Assembly (NCBI RefSeq): GCF_011752565.1
Contig: NZ_VWXK01000019.1
Location: 1 to 64,000 of the forward strand
DNA from: Pantoea sp. Ap-967
GTDB taxonomy: Bacteria; Pseudomonadota; Gammaproteobacteria; Pseudomonadales; Pseudomonadaceae
DNA length: 64,000 nucleotides
Reading direction: 5' to 3'
Below, piece by piece: positions 43,516-51,874 of this stretch. Made by a program: the position numbers and the translations under genes. Position 1 is the stretch's first letter; each line of letters starts with the position of its first letter. A model generated the notes under the pieces. The model saw only the letters and a program-made list of their open reading frames with translations, searched no databases and was not told the origin of the DNA.

Positions 43516-43559
43516 TTGACATCGGGCGGTCCTAAACGTAAGTTTCAAACAACTGTTTG
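43516..43559 (+). promoter_or_regulatory. Promoter with PsrA-type operator upstream of acyl-CoA dehydrogenase 1
   Basis: TTGACA (43516-43521), a 17-base spacer and TAAGTT (43539-43544) form a plausible sigma70 promoter. Directly after it comes CAAAC-AACT-GTTTG (43546-43559), extended by T and A to a 16-base palindrome. This equals the PsrA recognition pattern (C/G)AAAC-N2..4-GTTT(G/C). PsrA is a fatty-acid-sensing TetR-type regulator in Pseudomonas. The site would cover the transcription start, a repressor position. Confidence 0.7.
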
Positions 43560-43628
43560 ACCGAAAGCCACCAAGAGCTGGTCGGTATCAGCGGTCCCCC
43601 ACCGAACTCATCACAGAGGTTCATCGCA

Positions 43629-45434
43629 ATGCCTGATTACAAAGCCCCCTTGCGTGATATTCGTTTCGTGCGCGATGAGCTGCTCGGCTACGAGGCGCAC
43701 TATCAGAGCCTGCCGGGTTGCCAGGACGCAACGCCCGACATGGTCGACGCGATCCTTGAAGAGGGCGCGAAATTCTGTGAGCAGGTGCTGTCCCCGCTGA
43801 ATCGCGTCGGTGACCTGGAAGGCTGCACCTGGAGCGAGTCGGGGGTGAAGACCCCAACCGGCTTCAAGGCGGCGTACCAGCAGTTCGTCGAAGGTGGCTG
43901 GCCGAGCCTGGCCCATGACGTCGAGCACGGCGGCCAGGGCCTGCCAGAGTCGCTGGGCCTGGCCCTGAGCGAAATGGTCGGTGGTTCGAACTGGTCGTGG
44001 GGCATGTACCCGGGCCTGTCCCATGGCGCGATGAACACCATTTCCGCCCACGGCACTGCCGAACAACAGCACACCTACCTGACCAAGCTGGTGTCTGGTG
44101 AGTGGACCGGCACCATGTGCCTGACCGAGCCGCACTGCGGCACCGACCTGGGCATGCTGCGTACCAAGGCCGAGCCACAGGCCGATGGCAGCTACAAGGT
44201 GTCTGGCACCAAGATCTTCATCTCGGCCGGTGAGCACGACATGGCCGACAACATCGTCCATATCGTCCTGGCCCGCCTGCCGGATGCACCGGCCGGCACC
44301 AAAGGTATCTCGTTGTTCATCGTGCCGAAGTTCCTGCCCAACGCCGAAGGCGGCGTAGGCGAGCGCAATGGCGTGACCTGCGGTTCGATCGAACACAAGA
44401 TGGGCATTCACGGCAACGCCACCTGCGTGATGAACTTCGACGGCGCCACCGGCTACCTGATCGGCCCGGCCAACAAAGGCCTGAACTGCATGTTCACCTT
44501 CATGAACACCGCTCGCCTGGGGACCGCGCTGCAAGGCCTGGCCCATGCCGAAGTGGCGTTCCAGGGTGGCCTGAAATACGCCCGCGACCGCCTGCAAATG
44601 CGCTCGCTGACCGGCCCGAAAGCACCGGACAAGGCGGCTGACCCGATCATCGTCCACCCAGACGTGCGCCGCATGCTGCTGACCATGAAGGCCTTCGCCG
44701 AAGGCAACCGCGCCATGGTCTACTTCACCGCCAAGCAGGTCGACATCGTCAAGTACAGCCAGGACGAAGAAGAGCGCAAGAAGGCCGACGCCTTGCTGGC
44801 GTTCCTGACCCCGATTGCCAAGGCGTTCATGACCGAAGTCGGTTTCGAGGCCGCCAACCACGGCGTGCAGATCTACGGTGGCCATGGCTTCATCGCCGAG
44901 TGGGGCATGGAGCAGAACGTGCGCGACAGCCGTATCTCGATGCTGTACGAAGGCACCACTGGCATCCAGGCCCTCGACCTGCTGGGCCGCAAGGTGCTGA
45001 TGACCCAGGGCGAAGCGCTCAAGGGCTTCACCAAGATCGTGCACAAGTTCTGCCAGGCGCAGGAGGGTGTCGATGCGCTCAAGGAATTCGTCGAGCCGCT
45101 GGCCGCCATCAACAAGGAATGGGGCGAACTGACCATGAAAGTGGGCATGGCCGCCATGAAGGACCGCGAGGAAGTGGGCGCTGCTTCGGTGGATTACCTG
45201 ATGTACTCCGGTTATGCCTGCCTGGCCTACTTCTGGGCCGACATCGCCCGCCTGGCCGCCGAGAAACTGGCCGCTGGCACCAGCGAGGAAGCTTTCTACA
45301 ACGCCAAGTTGCAAACGGCGCGCTTCTACTTCCAGCGCATTCTGCCGCGCACCCGTACCCATGTGGCTACCATGCTGTCGGGCGCAAACAACCTGATGGA
45401 CATGAAAGAAGAAGACTTCTCCCTGGGTTATTGA
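43629..45434 (+). CDS. Acyl-CoA dehydrogenase (about 600-aa type)
   Basis: FAD enzyme for the first step of beta-oxidation. At 601 aa it is longer than the classical 380-aa form because of a C-terminal extension domain (about 470-601). The catalytic base Glu441 lies in MLYEGTTGIQALDL. The FAD-binding segments CLTEPHCGTDLG and YKVSGTKIFIS are intact. The start at 43629 follows GAGG; there is an in-frame upstream ATG with no ribosome site. I recall its KT2440 counterpart (PP_0368) described as a phenylacyl-CoA dehydrogenase. A PsrA-type operator at the promoter and a terminator downstream suggest a single-gene unit induced by fatty acids. Confidence 0.93.
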   Translation: MPDYKAPLRDIRFVRDELLGYEAHYQSLPGCQDATPDMVDAILEEGAKFCEQVLSPLNRVGDLEGCTWSESGVKTPTGFKAAYQQFVEGGWPSLAHDVEHGGQGLPESLGLALSEMVGGSNWSWGMYPGLSHGAMNTISAHGTAEQQHTYLTKLVSGEWTGTMCLTEPHCGTDLGMLRTKAEPQADGSYKVSGTKIFISAGEHDMADNIVHIVLARLPDAPAGTKGISLFIVPKFLPNAEGGVGERNGVTCGSIEHKMGIHGNATCVMNFDGATGYLIGPANKGLNCMFTFMNTARLGTALQGLAHAEVAFQGGLKYARDRLQMRSLTGPKAPDKAADPIIVHPDVRRMLLTMKAFAEGNRAMVYFTAKQVDIVKYSQDEEERKKADALLAFLTPIAKAFMTEVGFEAANHGVQIYGGHGFIAEWGMEQNVRDSRISMLYEGTTGIQALDLLGRKVLMTQGEALKGFTKIVHKFCQAQEGVDALKEFVEPLAAINKEWGELTMKVGMAAMKDREEVGAASVDYLMYSGYACLAYFWADIARLAAEKLAAGTSEEAFYNAKLQTARFYFQRILPRTRTHVATMLSGANNLMDMKEEDFSLGY

Positions 45435-45457
45435 TACCGAGTAAGAAGTTTGACAAA

Positions 45458-45485
45458 GCGCCGCTCCCCAGTGAGCGGCGTTTTT
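45458..45485 (+). terminator. Rho-independent terminator
   Basis: CGCCGCTC (45459-45466) pairs with GAGCGGCG (45473-45480) around a 6-base loop and is followed by five T. It lies 24 bp after the acyl-CoA dehydrogenase stop codon. Confidence 0.92.
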
Positions 45486-45949
45486 GTACGCGCGCAAAAA
45501 CACAACTTCACCGGTAGGAGCGAGCAAAGCTCGCGATGCACTTTCAGCCAAATAAAAATTCTATCAGCAAACACCCTGCCAGCTTTCAGCCTCCCTAAAG
45601 CAATGCTTTCGGGCCATAAAACCCACTAATGGGCCCACCTCGCCACCAACACTGAGGAATTCCCCAGCTCAGTATTTATCGGTATGCCTCCCTAAATAAA
45701 CCGGTATAAAAAAATCCCCTTCCTCTACTGTTGAAATGCTTTGTTACAGCTATGGTGGCATTAAGCGCACCTAACTGCGCGACCAATCAGTTTGAAAACC
45801 TGAGCCAAGAGATTGCTTTGCCAGTGAGGGCTTGCCGTGCCCGCGCAACTTCAACCAGAAGTGCATGGCCATGTGAACTGCAGGATCAACATCTCGTAAC
45901 AGGGCAACTACGGAGCCTGGCTACTCCGTACTGAATCGGGAAGTCCATC
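45486..45949. other. AT-richer leader region of the di-haem peroxidase
   Basis: 464 bp without a gene I can support. 45513-45536 is a single REP-like half (GGAGCGAGCAAAGCTCGCG). From about 45540 to 45740 the base composition is visibly AT-richer than the surroundings. A hairpin TACGGAG-N8-CTCCGTA (45909-45930) ends 19 bases before the peroxidase ATG. A 67-codon reading frame at 45731-45934 has no family resemblance or ribosome site and is not called. Confidence 0.5.
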
Positions 45950-48076
45950 ATGGTTACGTATTGGAGTGCTTTGCGAATACCCCGCCTGGTCTGTGCGATG
46001 GCCGTGGCCCTCTGCGCCGTCGGGTTGCCGTTCACCGGTGCCCGGGCCGCAGACCCGGCCGGCACTGAACCGGTGGTGCCGGAGGTGCCCACACTGAATT
46101 CGCTGCGCGGCATGACGCCGCCAGACCCCTCAGGCACCGAGGGTGGGCGCAAGGTCGACCTGATGTCGGACTACGTCACCAACCGCGTGGCGGCAGTGCT
46201 GCTGGGCAAGGCGCTGTTCTGGGACATGGCCATCGGCAGCGACGGTGCCACCGCCTGCGCTTCTTGCCATTACCATGCCGGTGTCGATCACCGGGTCACC
46301 AACCAGATCAACCCTGGCCAGGCCAACACCAATGCCAATGTGGCGTCGATTTTCAACAAGCCCTTCATGGCCGGCGACATCCCCGGTGACGTGCCGAGCT
46401 ACGCCACCCGCTCCGGGGGCAAAGGTGGCCCGAACTACACCCTGCTCAAGGGCGACTTCCCGACCCACGTACTGGCCAACCCCCTGGACCGCAACTCGGC
46501 GATCGTCTATTCGAGCGATGACGTCATCGGCTCCCAGGGCGTGTTCGATGCCAACTTCGTCAAACCCCACCAGTCGCGGTACGACAAGTGCACCCAGCAA
46601 CCGGACGGCATTTTCCAGGTGGGCGGCATCAACGTGCGCCGCGGCACCGGCCGCAACGCGCCGTCGGTGATCAACGCCGCCTTCAACGTGCGCAACTTCT
46701 GGGATGGCCGGGCCAACAACGTGTTCAACGGTTTCTCGCCGTTCGGCAATCGTGACCCGGATGCGGGGATCTTCGTGACCAACGACCGTAGCGGCGTGGC
46801 GGTGAAGGTGCGCCTGGCCCTCAGGGATGCCTCGGCGGCCTCGCAAGCGGTCGGCCCACCCGGCAGCACGGTGGAGATGTCCTGCGGTGGGCGTACCTTC
46901 GCCGACATTGGTCGGCGCATGCTCGACACCATGATGCTCAAGGGGCAGAAGATTTCACCGACCGACTCGGTACTCGGGCCTGTCTCCAGCGCCCGCCGGC
47001 CCACCTACCGCGAGCTGATCAAGAATGCCTTCCAGCCGCGCCTGTGGAACGCCACCCAGCAGGTTGCCCTGGGCGGCGAGCCCTACAGCCAGATGGAGGC
47101 GAACTTCCCGCTGTTCTTCGGCTTGGCGATCCAGATGTACGAGGCCACGCTGATCTCCGACCAGGCGCCGCTGGATGCCTACCTGCAGGGTGACCACAGC
47201 GCCATGAACGCCCAGCAGGTGCAAGGCATGGAACTGTTCCTGGGCAAGGGCAAGTGCATCGCCTGCCATGGTGGCGCGGAGTTGACCAATGCCGGTAGCC
47301 GGCTGCTGTTCCAGCCCCGTGAACGCATCGAGCGCATGGTGATGGCCGACGGGCTGACCACCCTCTACGACAACGGCTTCTACAACACCGGCGTGCGCCC
47401 GACGTCCGAAGACCTGGCGCTGGGTGGCTCGGATGCCTGGGGCAATCCGCTGTCCTTCACCCGCCAGTACAACACCCTGCTGCAAGGGGGGAATATTCCC
47501 GACCCGCTGGATGTGGATGTCTGCACCTTCGAAGTGCCGCTGAGCGCAGCGGTTCCTTGCGACCCTTCACTCAAGCCCAGTATCGGTTTCCGCGACGCGG
47601 TCGATGGTGCCTTCAAAACGCCGACCCTGCGCAACATCGCGTTGACCGGGCCGTACTTCCACAACGGCAGCCGGGCCACGCTGCAACAGGTGATGGAGTT
47701 CTACAACCGCGGCGGTGACCGGCGTGGCGAGGATGCCAGCAACACCAGCGGCTTCGACCACCCGGCCGTCAACCAGCACAACAGTTCGAACCTGGACCCG
47801 GACATGACGGCGTTGAATCTCACCAGCGATGAAGTGGATGCGTTGGTGAAATTCATGGAGGTCAGCCTGACCGACCCGCGTGTCGCCTGGGAACGGGCGC
47901 CGTTCGATCACCCGTCACTGATGCTGCCGCAGGGGCAGAAGGGCGATGAAAATGCCGTGGCGCAGAAAGCCGGCTCGCGCCAGGCACTGGATGCCACGTT
48001 CCAGCTCAATGCGGTGGGGGCCGAAGGCCGCTCCGCCCAGCAAGGGCCGCTGCAGCCGTTCAACAACGACCTGTAG
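45950..48076 (+). CDS. Di-haem cytochrome c peroxidase family protein (large form)
   Basis: A 708-aa protein with a signal peptide (about 1-33, ending ARA-A) and two c-type haem motifs, CASCH (103-107) and CIACH (436-440), as in the bacterial di-haem peroxidase/MauG superfamily. Family segments RNAPSVINAAFNVRNFWDGR (235-254) and TPTLRNIALTGPYFHNGS are present. It is about twice the length of classical CcpA (about 320 aa), the two haem domains being widely spaced. It should act in the periplasm on hydrogen peroxide or on an oxidisable substrate. A GGGAAG site precedes the ATG. I recall no equivalent between the flanking genes in KT2440, so it may be an acquired gene. Substrate unknown. Confidence 0.88.
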   Translation: MVTYWSALRIPRLVCAMAVALCAVGLPFTGARAADPAGTEPVVPEVPTLNSLRGMTPPDPSGTEGGRKVDLMSDYVTNRVAAVLLGKALFWDMAIGSDGATACASCHYHAGVDHRVTNQINPGQANTNANVASIFNKPFMAGDIPGDVPSYATRSGGKGGPNYTLLKGDFPTHVLANPLDRNSAIVYSSDDVIGSQGVFDANFVKPHQSRYDKCTQQPDGIFQVGGINVRRGTGRNAPSVINAAFNVRNFWDGRANNVFNGFSPFGNRDPDAGIFVTNDRSGVAVKVRLALRDASAASQAVGPPGSTVEMSCGGRTFADIGRRMLDTMMLKGQKISPTDSVLGPVSSARRPTYRELIKNAFQPRLWNATQQVALGGEPYSQMEANFPLFFGLAIQMYEATLISDQAPLDAYLQGDHSAMNAQQVQGMELFLGKGKCIACHGGAELTNAGSRLLFQPRERIERMVMADGLTTLYDNGFYNTGVRPTSEDLALGGSDAWGNPLSFTRQYNTLLQGGNIPDPLDVDVCTFEVPLSAAVPCDPSLKPSIGFRDAVDGAFKTPTLRNIALTGPYFHNGSRATLQQVMEFYNRGGDRRGEDASNTSGFDHPAVNQHNSSNLDPDMTALNLTSDEVDALVKFMEVSLTDPRVAWERAPFDHPSLMLPQGQKGDENAVAQKAGSRQALDATFQLNAVGAEGRSAQQGPLQPFNNDL

Positions 48077-48111
48077 CGGTCATCACCGCGCTGTCGCGCC
48101 GCGATCTCCCT

Positions 48112-48224
48112 GTAGGAGCGAGCGCAGCTCGCGATGGGCTGCAAAGCAGCCCCGGCGTTATCAGCCGCGAAGCTGAAACCCTGGGGCCGCTGCGCGTCCC
48201 ATCGCGAGCTTTGCTCGCTCCTAC
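48112..48224. repeat. Imperfect inverted REP-like pair around a hairpin
   Basis: Arms 48112-48138 and 48198-48224 (27 bp, core GAGCGAGC-GCAGCTCGCGATGGG) are inverted with two mismatches. The spacer begins with the hairpin GGGCTGC-AAA-GCAGCCC. It lies in the 299-bp gap after the peroxidase gene and probably marks its transcript end. Confidence 0.85.
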
Positions 48225-48375
48225 GGGGTTCTGAACTGCTCCCTTGGGCGTAAGAAAAGCTCAAGCCCTGCCCCCCAGCTGCCGTTAACCCTCCCGTGTA
48301 TTCATCTATTCACGTGTGCTGCCGATGCAGTGAAGGCACAATGCTACTATTGATCTGCCGGGTCGGAGATTACCC

Positions 48376-49659
48376 TTGTTTCGTTTAAACGCTGTACGCA
48401 CGAGCCACTTCCTGCCCTCGCTGTTACTGTTGCTGGCAGGGCTTGCGGCGGCTTATGTAAGAGACCTCAGTGTCTTTTTCACATCCCTGTTCAATGTCCT
48501 GCCCACCCTGGTACTGCTGCTGGGCGGGGCCTACTGCGCCGTGTATCGTCGCCAGCGCGAGCTGTTCCTGATGGTGACGGTGTACATCGCCTACTTCCTG
48601 CTGGACACCCAGACCGACTACTACCGTGACAACGGCCGCGTGCGCGAGGACGCGGCGGTGATCTTCCACCTCGTGTGCCTGCTGCTGCCCACGCTGTATG
48701 GCCTGTTCGGCGCCTGGCAGGAGCGAACCCACCTGGCCCAGGACCTGCTGGCGCGCTTTGCCGTGCTGTTCGCCGTCGGCAGTGTGGCCGTGGCCCTGGA
48801 GCAGAGCTTTCCCCAGGCGCTGCTGAGCTGGCTGGCGGAAATCCGCTGGCCGGCGCTGCATGGCCAGTGGATGAGCCTGATCCAGATGGTGTACCCGGTG
48901 TTCCTGCTGGTGCTGATCCTGCTGGTGGTGCAGTACCTGCGCGAGCCGCGGCCCTTGCATGCCGCCCAGCTGATCGGCCTGATCGGCATTTTCTGGATGC
49001 TGCCCAAGACCTTCATCCTGCCTTTCACGCTGAACATCATGTGCAGCCAGGTGATGCTGATGATCGCAGCGGCGGTTTCCCACGAGGCCTACCAGATGGC
49101 CTTTCGCGATGAGCTTACCGGCCTGCCGGGGCGCCGTGCGCTCAACGAGCGCATGCAGCGCCTGGGGCGCAACTATGTGATCGCCATGACCGACGTCGAC
49201 CACTTCAAGAAATTCAACGATACCCACGGCCACGATGTTGGTGACCAGGTACTGCGGCTGGTGGCCAGCCGCTTGTCCAAGGTGACCGGCGGTGGGCGAG
49301 CCTACCGCTACGGCGGCGAGGAGTTCGCCCTGGTGTTCGCCGGCAAGACGGCCGAAGAGTGCGTGCCCCACGTGGAGGCCGTGCGCGAGATGATCGCCAA
49401 CTACACCATGCACCTGCGTGACCAGAACAATCGCCCCCAGGACGATACGGCCGGGCGCCAGCGCCGTACTGGCAGCGCTGCGGCCACCGTTTCGGTGACC
49501 ATCAGCATCGGCGTGGCCGAGCGCCAGGTCGACCACCGCAACCCCGAGGAAGTGCTCAAGTCTGCCGACCAGGCGCTTTACAGCGCCAAAGGCGCCGGGC
49601 GCAATTGCGTCATGGTCTATGGTCAACAATCACGACGCGGGGCGGTGCGGATGGCGTGA
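48376..49659 (+). CDS. Membrane-bound diguanylate cyclase
   Basis: A 427-aa protein that should make c-di-GMP from GTP. The N-terminal half has about six to seven hydrophobic helices (roughly 10-30, 38-58, 62-78, 92-112, 125-142, 168-188, 198-232). The C-terminal half is a GGDEF domain with the active signature RYGGEEF (311-317) and DVDHFKKFND (273-282). The usual RxxD inhibitory site before GGEEF is absent (RLSK at that position), so product inhibition is not expected by that route. The start codon is TTG 48376, preceded by CGGAGA. It stands alone between the peroxidase and a second acyl-CoA dehydrogenase gene. Confidence 0.9.
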   Translation: MFRLNAVRTSHFLPSLLLLLAGLAAAYVRDLSVFFTSLFNVLPTLVLLLGGAYCAVYRRQRELFLMVTVYIAYFLLDTQTDYYRDNGRVREDAAVIFHLVCLLLPTLYGLFGAWQERTHLAQDLLARFAVLFAVGSVAVALEQSFPQALLSWLAEIRWPALHGQWMSLIQMVYPVFLLVLILLVVQYLREPRPLHAAQLIGLIGIFWMLPKTFILPFTLNIMCSQVMLMIAAAVSHEAYQMAFRDELTGLPGRRALNERMQRLGRNYVIAMTDVDHFKKFNDTHGHDVGDQVLRLVASRLSKVTGGGRAYRYGGEEFALVFAGKTAEECVPHVEAVREMIANYTMHLRDQNNRPQDDTAGRQRRTGSAAATVSVTISIGVAERQVDHRNPEEVLKSADQALYSAKGAGRNCVMVYGQQSRRGAVRMA

Positions 49660-49783
49660 CCATATTAGACCATACGGTCGCGTGATGACCCTATGTCTCG
49701 CAAAAGTTGTTCGGTTACACTGGATTCAACCCCCGTGCCGCGGCCCCTGGTGGCCGCCCCGACCCGATTAGCGAGAGGTTGTG

Positions 49784-51562
49784 ATGGCTGACTATAAAGC
49801 GCCCCTGCGCGATATGCGCTTCGTTCTGAATGAAGTCTTCAAGGTGGCCGAGTTGTGGGCGCAACTGCCCGAGCTGGCCGAGGCCGTGGATGCGGACACC
49901 GCCTTGGCCGTGCTGGAAGAAGCCGGCAAGGTCACCAGCAAGACCATCGCCCCGCTCAGCCGCACCGCCGATGAAGAAGGCTGCCGCTGGGACAAAGGCG
50001 CAGTGCGCACCCCGGCCGGGTTCATCGAGGCTTACAACACCTACGCCGAAGGCGGCTGGGTAGGGGTGGGCGGTGACCCGCTGTTCGGCGGCATGGGCAT
50101 GCCCAAGGCGATTTCGGCCCAGGTCGAAGAGATGGTCAACGCTTCCAGCCTTGCCTTCGGCCTGTACCCGATGCTGACCGCCGGTGCCTGCCTGTCGATC
50201 AATGCCCACGCCAGCGAAGCGCTGAAGGCGCGTTACCTGCCGAACATGTACGCCGGTGTATGGGCCGGCTCCATGTGCCTGACCGAGCCCCATGCCGGCA
50301 CCGACCTGGGCATCATCCGCACCAAGGCCGAGCCACAGGCCGATGGCAGCTACAAGGTCAGCGGTACGAAGATTTTCATCACCGGCGGTGAACACGACCT
50401 GACCGAGAACATCATTCACCTGGTGCTGGCCAAGCTGCCAGATGCCCCGGCGGGGCCAAAAGGCATCTCGCTGTTCCTGGTGCCGAAGTTCCTGGTGAAC
50501 CCTGACGGCAGCCTGGGTGCGCGCAACCCCGCCACCTGCGGCTCGATCGAGCACAAGATGGGCATCCAGGCCTCGGCCACCTGCGTAATGAACTTCGACG
50601 AGGCCGTGGGCTACATCGTCGGCGAGCCGAACAAAGGCCTGGCGGCGATGTTCACCATGATGAACTACGAGCGCCTGGGCGTTGGCATCCAGGGCCTGGC
50701 CTCGGCCGAGCGCTCCTACCAGAACGCCGTGGAGTACGCCCGCGACCGCCTGCAGAGCCGTGCCCCAGTCGGCCCGCAGGCCAAGGACAAGGCTGCCGAC
50801 CCGATCATCGTGCACCCGGACGTGCGGCGCATGCTGCTGACCATGAAGGCGCTGATCGAAGGTGGCCGGGCGTTCTCCACCTATGTGGCGATGCAGCTCG
50901 ACAGCGCCAAGTACAGCGAAGAACCGGCGACCCGCAAGCGCAGCGAAGAGCTGGTAGCGTTGCTGACGCCGGTGGCCAAGGCGTTTCTCACCGACCTGGG
51001 CCTGGAGTGCACGGTGCATGGCCAGCAGGTCTTCGGTGGCCATGGCTACATTCGTGAGTGGGGCCAGGAGCAGTTGGTGCGCGATGTGCGTATCACCCAG
51101 ATTTACGAGGGCACCAATGGCATTCAGGCCCTGGACCTCATGGGCCGCAAGGTGGTGGCCAGCGGCGGGGCTTACTACAAGCTGTTCTCCGACGAGATTC
51201 GCCAGTTCATCGGTGGCGCCGGCAGCCAGCTGGCCGAGTTCAGCAAACCCCTGGGGGCTGCGCTGGACCAGCTCGATGGGCTGACTGAATGGGTGCTGCA
51301 GCAGGCCAAGGGCAACCCCAACGAGATTGGTGCGGCGTCGGTGGAGTACCTGCATGCCTTCGGCTATGTGGCCTACGCCTACATGTGGGCGCTGATGGCG
51401 CGCGCGGCGCAAGCGGGGGAGGGGGATGAGGCGTTCTACTCGGCCAAGCTGGGCACGGCGCGGTTCTACTTTGCGCGGCTGCTGCCACGGGTGAACTCGC
51501 TGGTGGCGTCGGTGAAGGCGGGCAGTGAGTCGCTGTATTTGCTGGATGCGGAGCAGTTCTGA
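49784..51562 (+). CDS. Acyl-CoA dehydrogenase paralogue (about 590-aa type)
   Basis: A 592-aa FAD acyl-CoA dehydrogenase clearly related to the gene at 43629: both begin MxDYKAPLRD and share most motifs. The catalytic Glu442 is in QIYEGTNGIQALDL, and CLTEPHAGTDLG and YKVSGTKIFIT bind FAD. It carries the same C-terminal extension. ATG 49784 is chosen with GAGAGG upstream; GTG 49781 is adjacent in frame. No PsrA-type palindrome is visible upstream, so it is likely regulated differently from the first paralogue. Chain-length preference is unknown. Confidence 0.93.
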   Translation: MADYKAPLRDMRFVLNEVFKVAELWAQLPELAEAVDADTALAVLEEAGKVTSKTIAPLSRTADEEGCRWDKGAVRTPAGFIEAYNTYAEGGWVGVGGDPLFGGMGMPKAISAQVEEMVNASSLAFGLYPMLTAGACLSINAHASEALKARYLPNMYAGVWAGSMCLTEPHAGTDLGIIRTKAEPQADGSYKVSGTKIFITGGEHDLTENIIHLVLAKLPDAPAGPKGISLFLVPKFLVNPDGSLGARNPATCGSIEHKMGIQASATCVMNFDEAVGYIVGEPNKGLAAMFTMMNYERLGVGIQGLASAERSYQNAVEYARDRLQSRAPVGPQAKDKAADPIIVHPDVRRMLLTMKALIEGGRAFSTYVAMQLDSAKYSEEPATRKRSEELVALLTPVAKAFLTDLGLECTVHGQQVFGGHGYIREWGQEQLVRDVRITQIYEGTNGIQALDLMGRKVVASGGAYYKLFSDEIRQFIGGAGSQLAEFSKPLGAALDQLDGLTEWVLQQAKGNPNEIGAASVEYLHAFGYVAYAYMWALMARAAQAGEGDEAFYSAKLGTARFYFARLLPRVNSLVASVKAGSESLYLLDAEQF

Positions 51563-51580
51563 TAGGTCGGGGGTGGGCCG

Positions 51581-51607
51581 TTCGCGGGGCAAGCCCGCTC
51601 CTACAGG
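51581..51607. repeat. REP element (single)
   Basis: A standard REP copy (TTCGCGGGGCAAGCCCGCTC then CTACAGG) 18 bp after the acyl-CoA dehydrogenase stop. It lies between that gene and the rsmY control region. Confidence 0.85.
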
Positions 51608-51660
51608 GCGCGGTTTAGCGCGAACGGGCTTTCCTGGGGTATCTGAGAATGATTACCCCT

Positions 51661-51678
51661 TGTAAGCTTTTTCCTACA
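51661..51678 (+). promoter_or_regulatory. GacA-type upstream activating sequence of rsmY
   Basis: TGTAAG-CTTTTT-CCTACA is an 18-bp site with one mismatch to the GacA box TGTAAG-N6-CTTACA. Its centre is about 66 bp before the inferred rsmY transcription start, the usual distance for Gac-controlled small RNA genes. Confidence 0.85.
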
Positions 51679-51735
51679 TGACGCGGTGCTTTTTCGCCAC
51701 TGGTGTCAGATTGGATCCACGGTTAATCTTTGTAC

Positions 51736-51863
51736 ATGGACGTTGCGCAGGAAGCGCAAAGGACAGAACAGGGACAACGAAGGATTTCCTGCCAGGACGG
51801 CGGGGCGATAGGGATGTCACAGGGAAACAGTCTAGAGAACCCCGCTTCGGCGGGGTTTTCTTT
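51736..51863 (+). ncRNA. rsmY: Small regulatory RNA RsmY
   Basis: An RNA of about 125 nt that titrates RsmA/CsrA-type translational repressors through GGA motifs. Eight GGA trinucleotides occur: 51738, 51750, 51761, 51772, 51782, 51795, 51812 and 51823. One is exposed in the loop AGGAA of the stem TTGCGC/GCGCAA (51743-51759), a hallmark of RsmY. It ends with the intrinsic terminator CCCCGC-TTCG-GCGGGG-TTTT (51840-51859). A -10-like TAATCT at 51724-51729 places the start near 51736; a GacA box is upstream. The location between an acyl-CoA dehydrogenase and a LysR gene is where I recall rsmY in P. putida KT2440. The exact 5' end is inferred. Confidence 0.9.
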
Positions 51864-51874
51864 GTGCGCGTGTT

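Noticed and set aside
45731..45934. A 67-codon frame before the di-haem peroxidase
   Set aside because: No ribosome site, no family similarity and non-coding-like composition. It ends in the peroxidase leader hairpin.
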